A stretch of 64,000 bases of DNA from Rhizobium sp. CIAT894 (GCF_000172795.2 NZ_CP020947.1:3289001-3353000); one strand, 5' to 3'. Shown: positions 1-8,744, counted from the stretch's first letter. Made by a program: numbers and translations. The notes: a model not told the origin generated them from the letters alone.

Positions 1-118
1 ACACCGTGAAATGCGATGGGCAGAACATGCGGCAGTTCGGAAAAATCCCGTTTTCGATGCTGTTAAACAGAAACCGGAATACGGGCGGCCCCGCCGTTCG
101 ATGATCGGGTGTCGGGAG

Positions 119-433
119 CTAGGTAGCAGGGAGACCACGGCTGTAAAAATCGGAGACTAGCTTACTTATTTCGTCAACACTTAGCTGCGTTAGCAACTCG
201 GTCTCGCGCCCGGTTCGAACAAACGCGCTATTAAGTTCTGGGTCGAATCCCCATTCTGCGATGTGCGCAATCGCTACATTATGCCAGACGGCCCCCTTCC
301 AGGTTTTCTTCAAGGTGTCACCGGTATAGTTCTCAATGACGGAGTAGCTGAAGGCTTTGAGAAACACTTGCGTCAATTTTCGATCCTCGAGTGAAATTCT
401 CCTGGATCGTATAACCGGTTGCCCAAAACGCAA
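119..433 (-). CDS. hypothetical protein, 104 aa, unknown
   Basis: I do not recognise this protein. It opens with a TTG codon, has a basic N-terminus and a mixed, globular-looking composition, and ends DFYSRGLPAT. No signal peptide or membrane segment is seen. It lies just downstream, on the same strand, of the beta-helix remnant split by the IS66 element but in a different frame, so it is not simply that gene's tail. It may be a real small gene or another fragment in this decayed region. Confidence is limited by the weak start. Confidence 0.35.
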   Translation of the reverse strand: MRFGQPVIRSRRISLEDRKLTQVFLKAFSYSVIENYTGDTLKKTWKGAVWHNVAIAHIAEWGFDPELNSAFVRTGRETELLTQLSVDEISKLVSDFYSRGLPAT

Positions 434-602
434 AGGCTCGATGAAGGAGCGATGTTACGGCCGCCTGCGCCTCGCCAGTTCGGCGCCCCTGCGGGATTGC
501 ATTCCCGAAGAGATCCTGAGAACCGGGATTGATGCCGAAGAGGGATGCAATGTTCTGACCGCCGTTGCGGCAGACAGACGCGCCCTGGGTTTTATATGCG
601 CC

Positions 603-610
603 GAGGAGTG
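603..610. repeat. 8-bp target site duplication, left copy (GAGGAGTG)
   Basis: GAGGAGTG directly precedes the left terminal inverted repeat of the IS66 element and is repeated exactly at 3418-3425. Eight base pairs is the usual duplication length for IS66-family elements. Confidence 0.95.
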
Positions 611-699
611 GTGAGCGTCCGGTGAGCGGATTTTGGTTCGGCGCGGAATTGGCGCAAGTTACGACACAGATGATTCATTTGTGACGTAACAGGGTATGA

Positions 700-1086
700 A
701 TGGCCAAGGTTGAGATCCTGACGGGTGCCGAGCGACAACGTCGATGGTCCACTGAACTGAAGCTTTTGATATTGCAAGAAGCGTTCGGCGTGGATGGCAG
801 CGTTTCGGATGTAGCGCGCCGGCACGACGTTCTTCCGCAACAGATATACGCTTGGCGAAAGAAGTTCTCGCGACCCGAATTGAACCCTCCACAGACCCCA
901 TCGTTCATCCCGGTGTCGCTTATCGGAGCATCGGAGAGCGTGAGTGACGGTTCCAAGAGGAGCGATGCTCGGTCGAGATGCAAAGACGTTGAAATCGTCC
1001 TGAGGAATGGCCGCTTACTGAGAATTGCAGCGGACATGGATCTCGAAGTGCTATCGTCGCTTGTTGCTTGTGTGGAGGCAGCATGA
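700..1086 (+). CDS. tnpA: IS66 TnpA (OrfA), helix-turn-helix accessory protein
   Basis: This 128-residue protein has an N-terminal helix-turn-helix of the IS3/IS911 OrfA type (RRWSTELKLLILQEAF, then VSDVARRHDVLPQQIYAWRKKF at about residues 36-57). The second half is a short variable linker with a hydrophobic tail. In IS66 elements this small protein is needed for transposition together with TnpB and TnpC and is thought to contact DNA ends. Its stop overlaps the ATG of tnpB in an ATGA, so the two are translationally coupled. Confidence 0.93.
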   Translation: MAKVEILTGAERQRRWSTELKLLILQEAFGVDGSVSDVARRHDVLPQQIYAWRKKFSRPELNPPQTPSFIPVSLIGASESVSDGSKRSDARSRCKDVEIVLRNGRLLRIAADMDLEVLSSLVACVEAA

Positions 1087-1430
1087 TCGGGCCTTCTGGA
1101 AATGTGCGGGTTTATCTGGCCTGCGGAGTGACCGACATGCGGCGTGGCATTGATGGACTGTCGGCGTTGGTTGAGGCGGTCATAAAGGAGGCGCCGGGTT
1201 CTGGCGCGATCTTCGGCTTCCGCGGAAAACGCGCTGATCGGATCAAACTTTTATGGTGGGATGGCCAAGGGTTCTGCCTGTTTTACAAAATTTTGGAACG
1301 CGGATACTTTCCCTGGCCGACGGCGAAAGATGGCGTTGCGCCCCTGACGCAGGCTCAGCTTTCGATGCTTGTGGAGGGGATCGACTGGCGCCGACCTGCG
1401 TGGACTTCCGCGCCCGGTCGAACGGGTTAA
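1083..1430 (+). CDS. tnpB: IS66 TnpB (Orf2) accessory protein
   Basis: The 115-residue product has the diagnostic IS66 Orf2 features: VYLACGVTDMRRGIDGLSAL near the N-terminus, then the FRGKRADRIKLLWWDGQGFC segment and KILERGYFPWP. The role is unknown in detail, but the protein is required for IS66 transposition. I chose the ATG at 1083 because it overlaps the tnpA stop (ATGA); a GTG 15 bases upstream is also open. The end, WTSAPGRTG, looks natural for the family. Confidence 0.93.
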   Translation: MIGPSGNVRVYLACGVTDMRRGIDGLSALVEAVIKEAPGSGAIFGFRGKRADRIKLLWWDGQGFCLFYKILERGYFPWPTAKDGVAPLTQAQLSMLVEGIDWRRPAWTSAPGRTG

Positions 1431-1490
1431 AAGCTATATTTTGCAAGGACATCCGGGGCATGATGCTAGCGTTTCCGGCGCAAATCGGCT

Positions 1491-3068
1491 ATGTATGCGG
1501 GCATGGAAACAACGCCGCTGGACAGTCAGGACGAGCTATCTGTATTGCGCGCGCTCGTTGCTGAACAGGCGGGGAAACTTGAGAGCCAAGAAGCCGAAGT
1601 CTGCAAGCGCGACTCCATTATCGGGCTTCTGCGCGCGCAGCTGGAGTTGCTCCGACATCGGCAGCATGGCGCTTCTTCGGAAAAGATCGACCGGAAGATC
1701 GAGCAATTTGAACTGATGCTGGAGGAGATCGAGGCCTCCCGTGCCGAGGCTGAGATGCGCTCCGGGAAAGCTCCTTTGCCGGAGTTGGATGACGCACTAG
1801 ACAAGCCGAAGCGCAAACCATTGCCGGATGGTCTTCCAACCGAAGAGCTGGTCTATGCAGCACCCTGCAATTGTCCGACCTGTGGTGGCACATCGTTCCT
1901 GAAGGCTGCTGACAAGATGGTCCAGGTGATGGAGCACGTGCCGGCGTCCGTAAAGATTGTCCGCCATATCGAAAAGCGCATGATCTGCAGGGACTGCGAT
2001 ACGACGGTGTCTGGCGAAATGCCGACCTTGCCGATCGAGCGAGGCAAGCCCGGACCGGGATTGCTCGCTCATATCATGGTCGCCAAATTCGACGATCACA
2101 TCCCGCTCTACCGCCTATCCGAGATGTACGACCGGCTGGGAATAGACATCTCCCGCTCTGTCATGGCGGACTGGGTCGGCCGTGTGTCCGTTCTGCTGAC
2201 GCCACTCGTCTTGCTGATCAGGGCCCATATTGCGGCGGTCGACCGAATACATACGGACGATACCCCGGTCGATGTTCTCGACCCTGGGCGAGGAAAGACC
2301 AAAACCGGCAGGGTGTGGGTCTATGTCTTCGATGGCAGCGGCTATCGAGACCCCACTCCAAGGGCCATTGCCTACTACTATAGCCCCGACCGCAAGGGCG
2401 CGCATCCGGCCGACCATCTCGCTGCCTTCAGCGGCGTGATGCACGCGGATGGCTATGGTGGCTATAAGAAGCTCTACGGCAACCAGATCGTCGAGGCCGC
2501 CTGCATGGCGCATGTGCGCCGCAAGTTCCATGATGTGATCAAGCTGAAGCCATCCCCGATCGCTGACGAAGCGCTGTCGCGCATCGGTGCGCTCTACGAT
2601 ATCGAGGATCGTATCCGCGGCATGTCGGCTGACCAGCGGCGTACACTGCGCCAGCAACACGCCAGGCCCCTTCTGGCGGACCTCAAGCGCTGGATAGAAG
2701 AGACGCTTTCGGCGCTGCCACAGAAGCAGAAGCTGGCTGAAGCGATGCGATATGCCCTCTCGCGATGGACAGCGTTGAGCGTTTACATCGACGATGGCCG
2801 TGTCGAAATCGATAACAACATAGCTGAACGAGCCATGCGTCCGCTTGGAATCGGAAGAAAAAACTGGCTATTTGCCGGCTCGGATAAAGGCGGCGAGCGC
2901 ATCGCCAACATCCTGACCATTATAGAAACGGCCAAACTCCATGGCCACAATCCCGAGACCTACCTCACAGACGTCCTGACCAGGATCCAGGATCACCCCA
3001 AAGATCGCTTTGAGGAACTGCTGCCGTCGCAGTGGGCGCCAGCGAAAGACCGATACGAGGCTGCGTGA
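1491..3068 (+). CDS. tnpC: IS66 transposase TnpC (DDE type)
   Basis: This 525-residue DDE transposase has the whole IS66 layout: a leucine-rich N-terminal coiled coil (about 15-95), a zinc-ribbon-like segment CNCPTCGG with a later CRDCD, and a catalytic core. The core shows HTDDTPV, then HADGYGGY and finally DNNIAERAMRPLGIGRKN, where the catalytic acidic residues are expected. The C-terminal tail is the usual IS66 C domain (LTDVLTRIQDHP). A second ATG at 1503 is an alternative start. The stop overlaps the next frame's ATG. Confidence 0.95.
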   Translation: MYAGMETTPLDSQDELSVLRALVAEQAGKLESQEAEVCKRDSIIGLLRAQLELLRHRQHGASSEKIDRKIEQFELMLEEIEASRAEAEMRSGKAPLPELDDALDKPKRKPLPDGLPTEELVYAAPCNCPTCGGTSFLKAADKMVQVMEHVPASVKIVRHIEKRMICRDCDTTVSGEMPTLPIERGKPGPGLLAHIMVAKFDDHIPLYRLSEMYDRLGIDISRSVMADWVGRVSVLLTPLVLLIRAHIAAVDRIHTDDTPVDVLDPGRGKTKTGRVWVYVFDGSGYRDPTPRAIAYYYSPDRKGAHPADHLAAFSGVMHADGYGGYKKLYGNQIVEAACMAHVRRKFHDVIKLKPSPIADEALSRIGALYDIEDRIRGMSADQRRTLRQQHARPLLADLKRWIEETLSALPQKQKLAEAMRYALSRWTALSVYIDDGRVEIDNNIAERAMRPLGIGRKNWLFAGSDKGGERIANILTIIETAKLHGHNPETYLTDVLTRIQDHPKDRFEELLPSQWAPAKDRYEAA

Positions 3069-3373
3069 TGGCACGCTCGAGGTTCATCTATACGCTGAAA
3101 GAAGTCGCCGGCATGATCGGCGAGAACCTCGAATTAATCGAGGAGGTGACCGCCAACTCGGACAATATCGCCGAGGGCGAATTGATATATGTCCGCGATG
3201 GCAGTGAAGATGGCACAAAAGGCCTGACCGAAAATGGAATTGACGACCTTCGAGATCTCTTGGCCGACATACGGACGTGGGATGGTGGAATCCGCCAGTT
3301 CCTTGTCGATGAACAATGCGATCCCGAAATGATCGAGCGCATCATGGCCGATGAGCTAAGCCGCAAGTTCTAA
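3068..3373 (+). CDS. fourth frame of the IS66 element, unknown function
   Basis: The 101-residue acidic protein begins at an ATG that shares its A with the tnpC stop (TGATG), so it is coupled to the transposase gene and lies wholly inside the terminal repeats. Visible features are MARSRFIYTLKEVAGMIGEN, a middle DGSEDGTKGLTENGID and the end MADELSRKF. It has no zinc, helix-turn-helix or membrane motif that I can name. From memory, similar short frames follow tnpC in other rhizobial IS66 elements, which suggests an element-borne accessory gene. Confidence 0.75.
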   Translation: MARSRFIYTLKEVAGMIGENLELIEEVTANSDNIAEGELIYVRDGSEDGTKGLTENGIDDLRDLLADIRTWDGGIRQFLVDEQCDPEMIERIMADELSRKF

Positions 3374-3417
3374 AACGCGCCTCGTAGACCGCAAAAATGC
3401 ATTCGCCGGACGCTCAC

Positions 3418-3425
3418 GAGGAGTG
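3418..3425. repeat. 8-bp target site duplication, right copy (GAGGAGTG)
   Basis: This copy directly follows the right inverted repeat and is identical to bases 603-610. It fixes the right boundary of the IS66 insertion. Confidence 0.95.
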
Positions 3426-3606
3426 TGGGGTTGAAGCCGTTGATGTTCCCGACCGGGACCGTTCCGACCAGGCTCGGATTGGCCGCCTTGAAGGTAGCTC
3501 CGCCGGCCACGGTCTCCTGGATCGGGAAAGCAGCTCGCCAGTTTGAGAAGGTGGTGTAGGTCGTTGCGCCCCATTTAACTGATGTCGCGGGGGAGGAATA
3601 GCAGTT

Positions 3607-4257
3607 CCCGATGAATATCAGTCCGCAGCCATGCGTCTGTACGAACTCTTCATGGGACCGCTTGATGTTGCCAAGCCTTGGCAGATGTCCGGCGTGGCCG
3701 GGGTCAGCCGCTTCCTCCATCGCGCATGGCGGATCGCAATTGGAGAGGATGGCATGTTGTCGAGCAAAATTACGGATGCGGAGCCGTGTCCAGAGATCGC
3801 GCGAATTCTGCACAAGACGATCAAGTCTGTCGGCGATGACATCGAGGCCCTGCGCTTCAACACAGCGATCTCCAAACTGATGGAGTTGTCGAACACATTG
3901 ACGGGGCTGGACACCAGGCCACGATCAGCGATCGAGTCCTTCGTTCTGCTGCTGGCACCGTTCGCGCCGCACATTGCCGAGGAACTCTGGAAATTGCTGG
4001 GTCATCCGAAAAGTCTGTCGCCTGAACCCTGGCCGACATACGATCCCACTCTCGCCGACGATGATATTCGTGAAATTATCGTCCAGGTGAACGGCAAGCT
4101 CCGGGGAAGGATTCACGCCGCTTCGATGATCAGCGATGGCGAACTCGTAGCGCTGGCTGCGCGGGAAGGTGACGTTAAGGCGAAGCTGGTGGGGAAGACG
4201 GTACTGAAGGAAATTGTCGTTCCCGGGCGGCTCGTGAATTTCGTGATTGCCGACTAG
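3607..4257 (+). pseudogene. leuS: 3' fragment of a second leucyl-tRNA synthetase gene
   Basis: The frame encodes only the C-terminal quarter of a bacterial LeuRS: a PDEY remnant, then MRLYELFMGPLDVAKPW, the anticodon-binding helical domain (LLLAPFAPHIAEELWKLLG) and the C-terminal domain (VQVNGKLRGRI, then VLKEIVVPGRLVNFVIAD). Everything upstream, including the HIGH and KMSKS catalytic motifs and the editing domain, is missing, so it cannot charge tRNA. The natural C-terminus is intact. The RLYELFMGPL form is the one I associate with Gram-positive and many other bacterial LeuRS, not with the usual alphaproteobacterial housekeeping form (ARWFMLSDSP), so this appears to be a truncated paralogue. 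The break near 3600 abuts the beta-helix remnant on the opposite strand. Confidence 0.88.
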
Positions 4258-4580
4258 CGAATTCGGGAGCCGCTGCCGTTAGTGGCGACAGCGGCTCCAT
4301 CGCGATTGGCCAGCCGACTAAGTGGCGGCATGATTGCGCTTCGACCGTATCCCAGAGGTCTCGGCCTCTTTTTAGATCTGAATACGACTTTCGCGTACTA
4401 CTATCGCGCCACACTCAACTACCAAACCGACGGCAATAAGCAATCAGGAGAGAAGAGGCTTGGTGACGGTCAGATCGCAGAGCCACGCAACGGAAAAAAA
4501 TAGTATGAGTACAGAATACCGATTTTCGGCTTTTGTGTACCATAATATGGCTCATCTCCGATGAGGCCGGTCCCACTGTA
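4258..4580. other. intergenic stretch after the leuS fragment
   Basis: Apart from the hairpin at 4266-4298, I see only AT-richer sequence with no credible gene. A 73-codon frame at 4282-4503 has no ribosome site and no recognisable protein. Confidence 0.5.
4266..4298 (+). terminator. hairpin downstream of the leuS fragment
   Basis: GGAGCCGCTG (4266-4275) pairs perfectly with CAGCGGCTCC (4289-4298) around a 13-base loop, eight bases after the stop codon. It lacks a T-run, so it may be a weak or Rho-assisted terminator left from the original leuS gene. Confidence 0.5.
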
Positions 4581-5663
4581 TTACTCGTCCAGGAAGCGGG
4601 TCAGATCTGATGTTCCCCGGTTCAAAGGCGTAAGACGTTCCCGGAGCGTGATCCAGTGCTTCAGTATCACAGGCCCGTATTCTGCTTGCTCGTCCATAAG
4701 TGTCAAGACCCTCGACGGATCGAACAGGGGAAAACCAAGAACCAGAGCCCACGTTGCCTCGCCCGCGCCGACTACGTCGACGTCGAACTCCATTGGCAGA
4801 GTATCGATCCCCATGGGAGCTGCCAAAACCCGGAGCTTCTCCATTAAGAACAACGTTCTCAGCACCGGATGAGGATGGCTTCTTGCCTGTATGTTCTTGG
4901 GCTCCATCAGTTCCATCAACTTGAACATTAGGTAGAGCGAGACGCAGTATACGTGGAACATTGAGATAAGATCTTCACCATCACAAAACGATAACTCCTG
5001 GCCAGCCATATTCCTGATCGCAAGCGCCGTGTTAAGAATAAAAGCGATGTTGTCAGCATCCCATTCCATCGTTTGAAAATCTAACGTCGACAGCTTGGGA
5101 GCGGCAACCGTTTTCATCTCCTCCATTGGCAATAAACCTAATTGGCTCTGAAACAGATCAACGTGCCCATTTCTAATATGCACGAACTCATGGAGGAAGA
5201 TGAATCCGCAACAAGCGAGCACGAGAGCAGTGACTCGCATAACATTCAGCGAAGAATGTTCTATCAGCTGACCATGATTGAAAAGATCGGCAAGGATTGT
5301 TGTTTCGTTGAACCCTATTGTCCCTGCATAACGAGGCAGTATATCCCGACCCGGGGGCAGAAACCCATTGTCGTGAGAAAGGCATGCGGTGAAGAAATTA
5401 GCCAGCATCGTTGGGACCGCGGCAGACATTCGGATAACGGCCGTTCCCTCCCATAGGTCAGCGGCAGCACCGAATCGGTTGCATTCATAGAAGCCGAACC
5501 GGAGCCGGGATATTTTCGGAAATTCTGTTTCAATTTGTGCAGCTTGCTGCTCGAAGTGGTTCGACAGCAGCCGGTGTAAGGCGTTTGAATAGGGTGAGTC
5601 GGGATCGAAGGCCGCGATCCGTCTAGCGGTACAATATTTTTGAAAAACCTCATCCACCGCCAT
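4581..5663 (-). CDS. HExxH metallopeptidase-like protein, function unknown
   Basis: The product has HEFVHIRNGH at residues 158-167 and EWDAD at 200-204. This is the gluzincin arrangement: HExxH supplies two zinc ligands and the catalytic Glu, and a downstream ExxxD supplies the third ligand, as in M48-like peptidases. A hydrophobic stretch just before the motif (about 143-157) could pack the active-site helix or touch membrane. No signal peptide is visible, so a cytosolic or peripheral enzyme is likely. I chose the ATG at 5663 because AGGAG precedes it by about 11 bases; an open frame extends to 5780. It stands alone beside the decayed region and its substrate is unknown. Confidence 0.65.
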   Translation of the reverse strand: MAVDEVFQKYCTARRIAAFDPDSPYSNALHRLLSNHFEQQAAQIETEFPKISRLRFGFYECNRFGAAADLWEGTAVIRMSAAVPTMLANFFTACLSHDNGFLPPGRDILPRYAGTIGFNETTILADLFNHGQLIEHSSLNVMRVTALVLACCGFIFLHEFVHIRNGHVDLFQSQLGLLPMEEMKTVAAPKLSTLDFQTMEWDADNIAFILNTALAIRNMAGQELSFCDGEDLISMFHVYCVSLYLMFKLMELMEPKNIQARSHPHPVLRTLFLMEKLRVLAAPMGIDTLPMEFDVDVVGAGEATWALVLGFPLFDPSRVLTLMDEQAEYGPVILKHWITLRERLTPLNRGTSDLTRFLDE

Positions 5664-6152
5664 ATCTGTCTGCGCTCCTAACTTCACCGATCGACATGAG
5701 CACAAATTCCTCGGTAAGGCTATGCAGAGGTTTCGGATGTAAAGCTGGTATGCCCGGTGCAGAAACGGAACTTGGGCCAAAAGGCACTTAGGTGTGACGG
5801 CGAGTTGAGGAACAGCGGATAACCGTTGCCCTTCCTGGCTGTTGCCAAAGAAGCCGCGTGCCTAGCGAGGCTCAGAACACAGTATCCCTTGGACTGACTA
5901 CTGGGACGGCTGGTACCTTATACCCTTATCTGTTCCTGCCTTCCCGACAATCCGTGCAGCCGCATGCAAACCAACGAGGCTTCCAGAATGCTGATTTACA
6001 ACAGCGCAGAAAATAAAGATTGAAATCGGCCCCGCCCGCAAATCTTTTATCGGGCCGTGCTGTTCTCCCTCCAGGATCTCTGTGTTAGGCAGCCCCAAAA
6101 GCGCCAATCTTGCGCGCGACCAAGTACGCTCTCGATATGAAGGCCGCGGGCA
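5664..6152. other. intergenic region between divergent genes
   Basis: About 490 bases separate the metallopeptidase-like gene (minus) from the acyltransferase gene (plus) and must hold both promoters. I see no clear consensus promoter, hairpin or gene. A 69-codon minus-strand frame at 5898-6107 has no supporting signal. Confidence 0.4.
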
Positions 6153-8135
6153 TTGAAGGTTTACAGACCAGAGATTGATGGCCTAAGGGCCATATCGGTG
6201 ATCGCGGTTATTCTTTACCACGCCGAGTTCACGGTTGCCGGCCACACGCTGCTTTCTGGTGGATACATCGGCGTCGATGTATTTTTTGTGATCAGCGGCT
6301 TCCTGATTTCCCAGATTCTGCTGACGGAAATCGAAGCGACGGGACGTATCGATTTCCTCAAATTCTATGCCCGGCGTGCGCGGCGAATTCTGCCTGCGTT
6401 GTTCGCAGTGATTTTCGCGACGATGCCCTTCGCCTATTATTTCCTGTTGCCGCTGGAACTCATGGACTACGCGAACTCCGTGGGTTCATCGCTGCTGTTT
6501 GGATCGAATATCTATTTTTATTTTACGGCGGCCCAGTACGGGGAGCCCAATACTCTTCTCAAGCCTTTTCTTCACACCTGGTCGTTGAGCGTCGAAGAGC
6601 AGTTTTATATCGCCTTTCCGGTCTTGTTGCTGATCGTGCGCCGATACCTGAGATCGAGGTTTTTGCCATGCGTGTTGATCGCTGCAGCCCTCAGCTTTGT
6701 ATTCTGTTTCATCACCGTACGGCACGATCCGCAGCAGGCTTTCTATTCGCCCTTCACCCGGGCCTGGGAACTGCTGGCCGGAACCCTGCTTGCCTATTAC
6801 GAGCTGAGGCGTGGACGGCCTCGCCCCCAGCCGTTGCTCGCAGCGGCCGGGCTTATGCTGGTTCTCGGTTCACTCATCCTGTTTAAAAAGGGCACGGTTC
6901 ATCCCGGCCTGGTCACTGTCATCCCGGTCTTCGGGACCTGTCTGGTGCTGGCATTCGCCAGCCGCGAGAACGCCGTCGGGCGCCTGTTGGCTTCTCGGCC
7001 CGCGGCGCTCACCGGACTGGTATCCTACTCTTTATATTTGTGGCACTATCCGATCTTCGCCTTCTCGCGGCTGACAAGCTTGAATTTCAGCAATGGTGAC
7101 AAGCTTCTCGCCGTCGCAGTGACGGTGCTGGTCTCGGTCGTCAGCTTCGTCGTCATCGAAAAGCCCCTGCGCCACACCAGGAGAAGCCGCGCTCTCTGGA
7201 TCACCCTCAGCTCCTCGGTCGTCACCATCGCGGCTGCTGTCCTTTCCGCAATCCATATGGCCGGCTTTCCCAACAGATTGGATGACGTCTATTCACCTGT
7301 CGCGCAGGCGAACGAGGCGCGGCTCGAAAGCACTTTTCTGAGCTTGAACGACAACATTCAGGCTGAAAAACCCATTATCTTCATCATTGGGGACTCGCAC
7401 GCCAGAAACTGGTCGATCGCGCTGAAAAATTACATCGACACCGACCGATATCAGATCGTCGCACTCAGCTACTTGAACTGCATGGTCGAGATCAAGAACG
7501 ATGTGGTCACGGCACCCTCTCGCGCCAGCATTTACGACAAATACTGCATTCCCTTTGAAAAATATATCAACGACAAATCATTGCTTAGCCGAACCAAAGC
7601 AATCTTCCTCACCAGCCTTCGGCCGTTCGAATACACCGTCAACCCGTTCAGGTTCGAGCTTATTTCCTGGATGAAAAGCCACTCGGATAACGCGCGCGTT
7701 TTCGTTTTCGGAAATTATTTCCAGCTCGACGAATTGCACTCGTGCCTGGGGCTGATGTTTCAGAGAAAATCCGATGCCTCCATATGCCTGCGGGAGGCCA
7801 GCTATCCGCCGGCCAACCAGCCTTTGGAGCAACTGCCGTTTTTCCCGTCCGGTCTTCCGTTCACCTACGTCGATATCGTCAAGCTTCACTGCGACTACGA
7901 CAAGGAGAAGTGCCTGACCAGCAGCAAGGGCGTTCCGTTCATCTTGGACTGGAACCATATGACGGCAGAATTTCTGACGACCTTGATTGGCGACATTCTG
8001 GAAAAGAGAACCGCTGACCTGCGGAACGACGGCCTCCTGGATTTCCTGGTCCCGCCGCATGCCAGCCAATCCGAGCGAACGGCGAGTTCTCAGCCGAACG
8101 CTGGTCCTGTATCGTCCGCTTCTCCATCAAACTAG
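6153..8135 (+). CDS. acyltransferase-3 / SGNH O-acetyltransferase (OafA-like)
   Basis: The 660-residue protein starts YRPEIDGLRAISVIAVILYH, the signature opening of acyltransferase-3 membrane enzymes. It has about ten hydrophobic helices up to residue 370, with conserved FFVISGFLIS, RRARRILPAL and WSLSVEEQFY. After the last helix comes a periplasmic SGNH domain with the nucleophile motif FIIGDSHARNW and the late histidine in DWNHMTAEF. Such fused enzymes carry acetyl groups across the inner membrane and place them on envelope polysaccharides. The start is a TTG placed by the conserved N-terminus, with a weak ribosome site. The target here is unknown; LPS or EPS are both possible. It is not adjacent to the EPS operons. 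Confidence 0.9.
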   Translation: MKVYRPEIDGLRAISVIAVILYHAEFTVAGHTLLSGGYIGVDVFFVISGFLISQILLTEIEATGRIDFLKFYARRARRILPALFAVIFATMPFAYYFLLPLELMDYANSVGSSLLFGSNIYFYFTAAQYGEPNTLLKPFLHTWSLSVEEQFYIAFPVLLLIVRRYLRSRFLPCVLIAAALSFVFCFITVRHDPQQAFYSPFTRAWELLAGTLLAYYELRRGRPRPQPLLAAAGLMLVLGSLILFKKGTVHPGLVTVIPVFGTCLVLAFASRENAVGRLLASRPAALTGLVSYSLYLWHYPIFAFSRLTSLNFSNGDKLLAVAVTVLVSVVSFVVIEKPLRHTRRSRALWITLSSSVVTIAAAVLSAIHMAGFPNRLDDVYSPVAQANEARLESTFLSLNDNIQAEKPIIFIIGDSHARNWSIALKNYIDTDRYQIVALSYLNCMVEIKNDVVTAPSRASIYDKYCIPFEKYINDKSLLSRTKAIFLTSLRPFEYTVNPFRFELISWMKSHSDNARVFVFGNYFQLDELHSCLGLMFQRKSDASICLREASYPPANQPLEQLPFFPSGLPFTYVDIVKLHCDYDKEKCLTSSKGVPFILDWNHMTAEFLTTLIGDILEKRTADLRNDGLLDFLVPPHASQSERTASSQPNAGPVSSASPSN

Positions 8136-8199
8136 GCGGCTGGACGCCGGGAATGCAGATTTGCCGTGCCGTCGCATGGGAAACCCGCTTATGGAAATC

Positions 8200-8481
8200 T
8201 CAGTGAGCGACTGAGATGACCGGAATGCCCGCTTCCTCCGCAGCCCGAATGAGTGCGGCGCGCGCTGCCTTGGCCGGAATGTCGCCTTGGATGGCATCCA
8301 GGCATGTTTTGACGGCCGCGATATATTCCTCGCCATCATCTGCCGGCCAGGCGGTGATCAGCGTATCGGCAATCTCGCGCAGCGATCGAACCAGCCTGGG
8401 CTTTTCCTCGCCGCTCATGACGAGCATCAGTGGCGCGAAGCCTTCGCTCCTGTGCCAATCCGCCATGCCTGGTCTTTGCAT
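8200..8481 (-). CDS. DUF982 family protein
   Basis: A small protein of about 93 residues with the DUF982 pattern I know from rhizobia. A Leu-rich strand is followed by VRSLREIADTLITAWPADDG, EYIAAVKTCLDAIQGDIPA and a final KAARAALIRAAEEAGIPV. The function is unknown; members are small, cytosolic, abundant in Rhizobiaceae and often stress-linked. ATG at 8481 follows an AAGGCGG-type ribosome site; a GTG at 8544 gives a longer form of 114 residues. The stop codon lies within a small hairpin (8197-8217) between this gene and the convergent acyltransferase gene. Confidence 0.8.
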   Translation of the reverse strand: MQRPGMADWHRSEGFAPLMLVMSGEEKPRLVRSLREIADTLITAWPADDGEEYIAAVKTCLDAIQGDIPAKAARAALIRAAEEAGIPVISVAH

Positions 8482-8744
8482 CGAAGCCGCCTTTTCCCTC
8501 GCACGAAGCAGCACCCGACGCTGATCGGCAACGGGGCGCTTCACCAGGGAGATTCTGACTGGAGTTCAGCAACATCGCTAAAACCTCCCTGGTGTCCTTT
8601 CGACAAGGATCAGGAGAATCTAAGCCGGATGGCGCCGAGGGAAAGCCGGACCTAAGTCCGACTGGCGACCTCCGAACCTGCTGCTCATATATAGGCACGA
8701 GGCAATATGAAGGTCCGTGGAGGGGGGCGGAACAGGAGGAGAAT

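Larger units (their letters stand above)
611..3417 (+). mobile_element. complete IS66-family insertion sequence (2807 bp)
   Basis: The left end GTGAGCGTCCGGTGA (from 611) matches the reverse complement of the right end GTGAGCGTCCGGCGA (ending at 3417), 14 of 15 bases. Both ends are flanked by an identical 8-bp duplication, so both boundaries are defined. The element carries the three classical IS66 genes in order (tnpA, tnpB, tnpC) plus a fourth small frame. All frames are open, so the copy may still be able to transpose. The exact duplication argues for a fairly recent insertion. Confidence 0.96.
485..3600 (-). pseudogene. remnant of a right-handed beta-helix protein, split by the IS66 element
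   Basis: If 611-3417 and one copy of the 8-bp duplication are removed, a minus-strand frame runs without a stop from about 3600 through the insertion point to about 485. It reads through NWRAAFPIQETVAGG and FNPTLL into GAYKTQGASVCRNGG and DPGSQ-like NPGSQDLFGNAIPQG. The motif pattern NW-x-x-A followed by a terminal DxFGNxIPQG is what I know from C-terminal ends of secreted parallel beta-helix proteins. The 5' side is cut off near 3600, where the opposite-strand leuS fragment begins, and after IPQG the expected ending is lost. The gene is therefore dead at both ends, apart from the IS. Family assignment rests on motif pattern only. Confidence 0.45.

Noticed and set aside
1..118. Possible gene at the left edge
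   Set aside because: No frame with a recognisable product or ribosome site; too short to judge.
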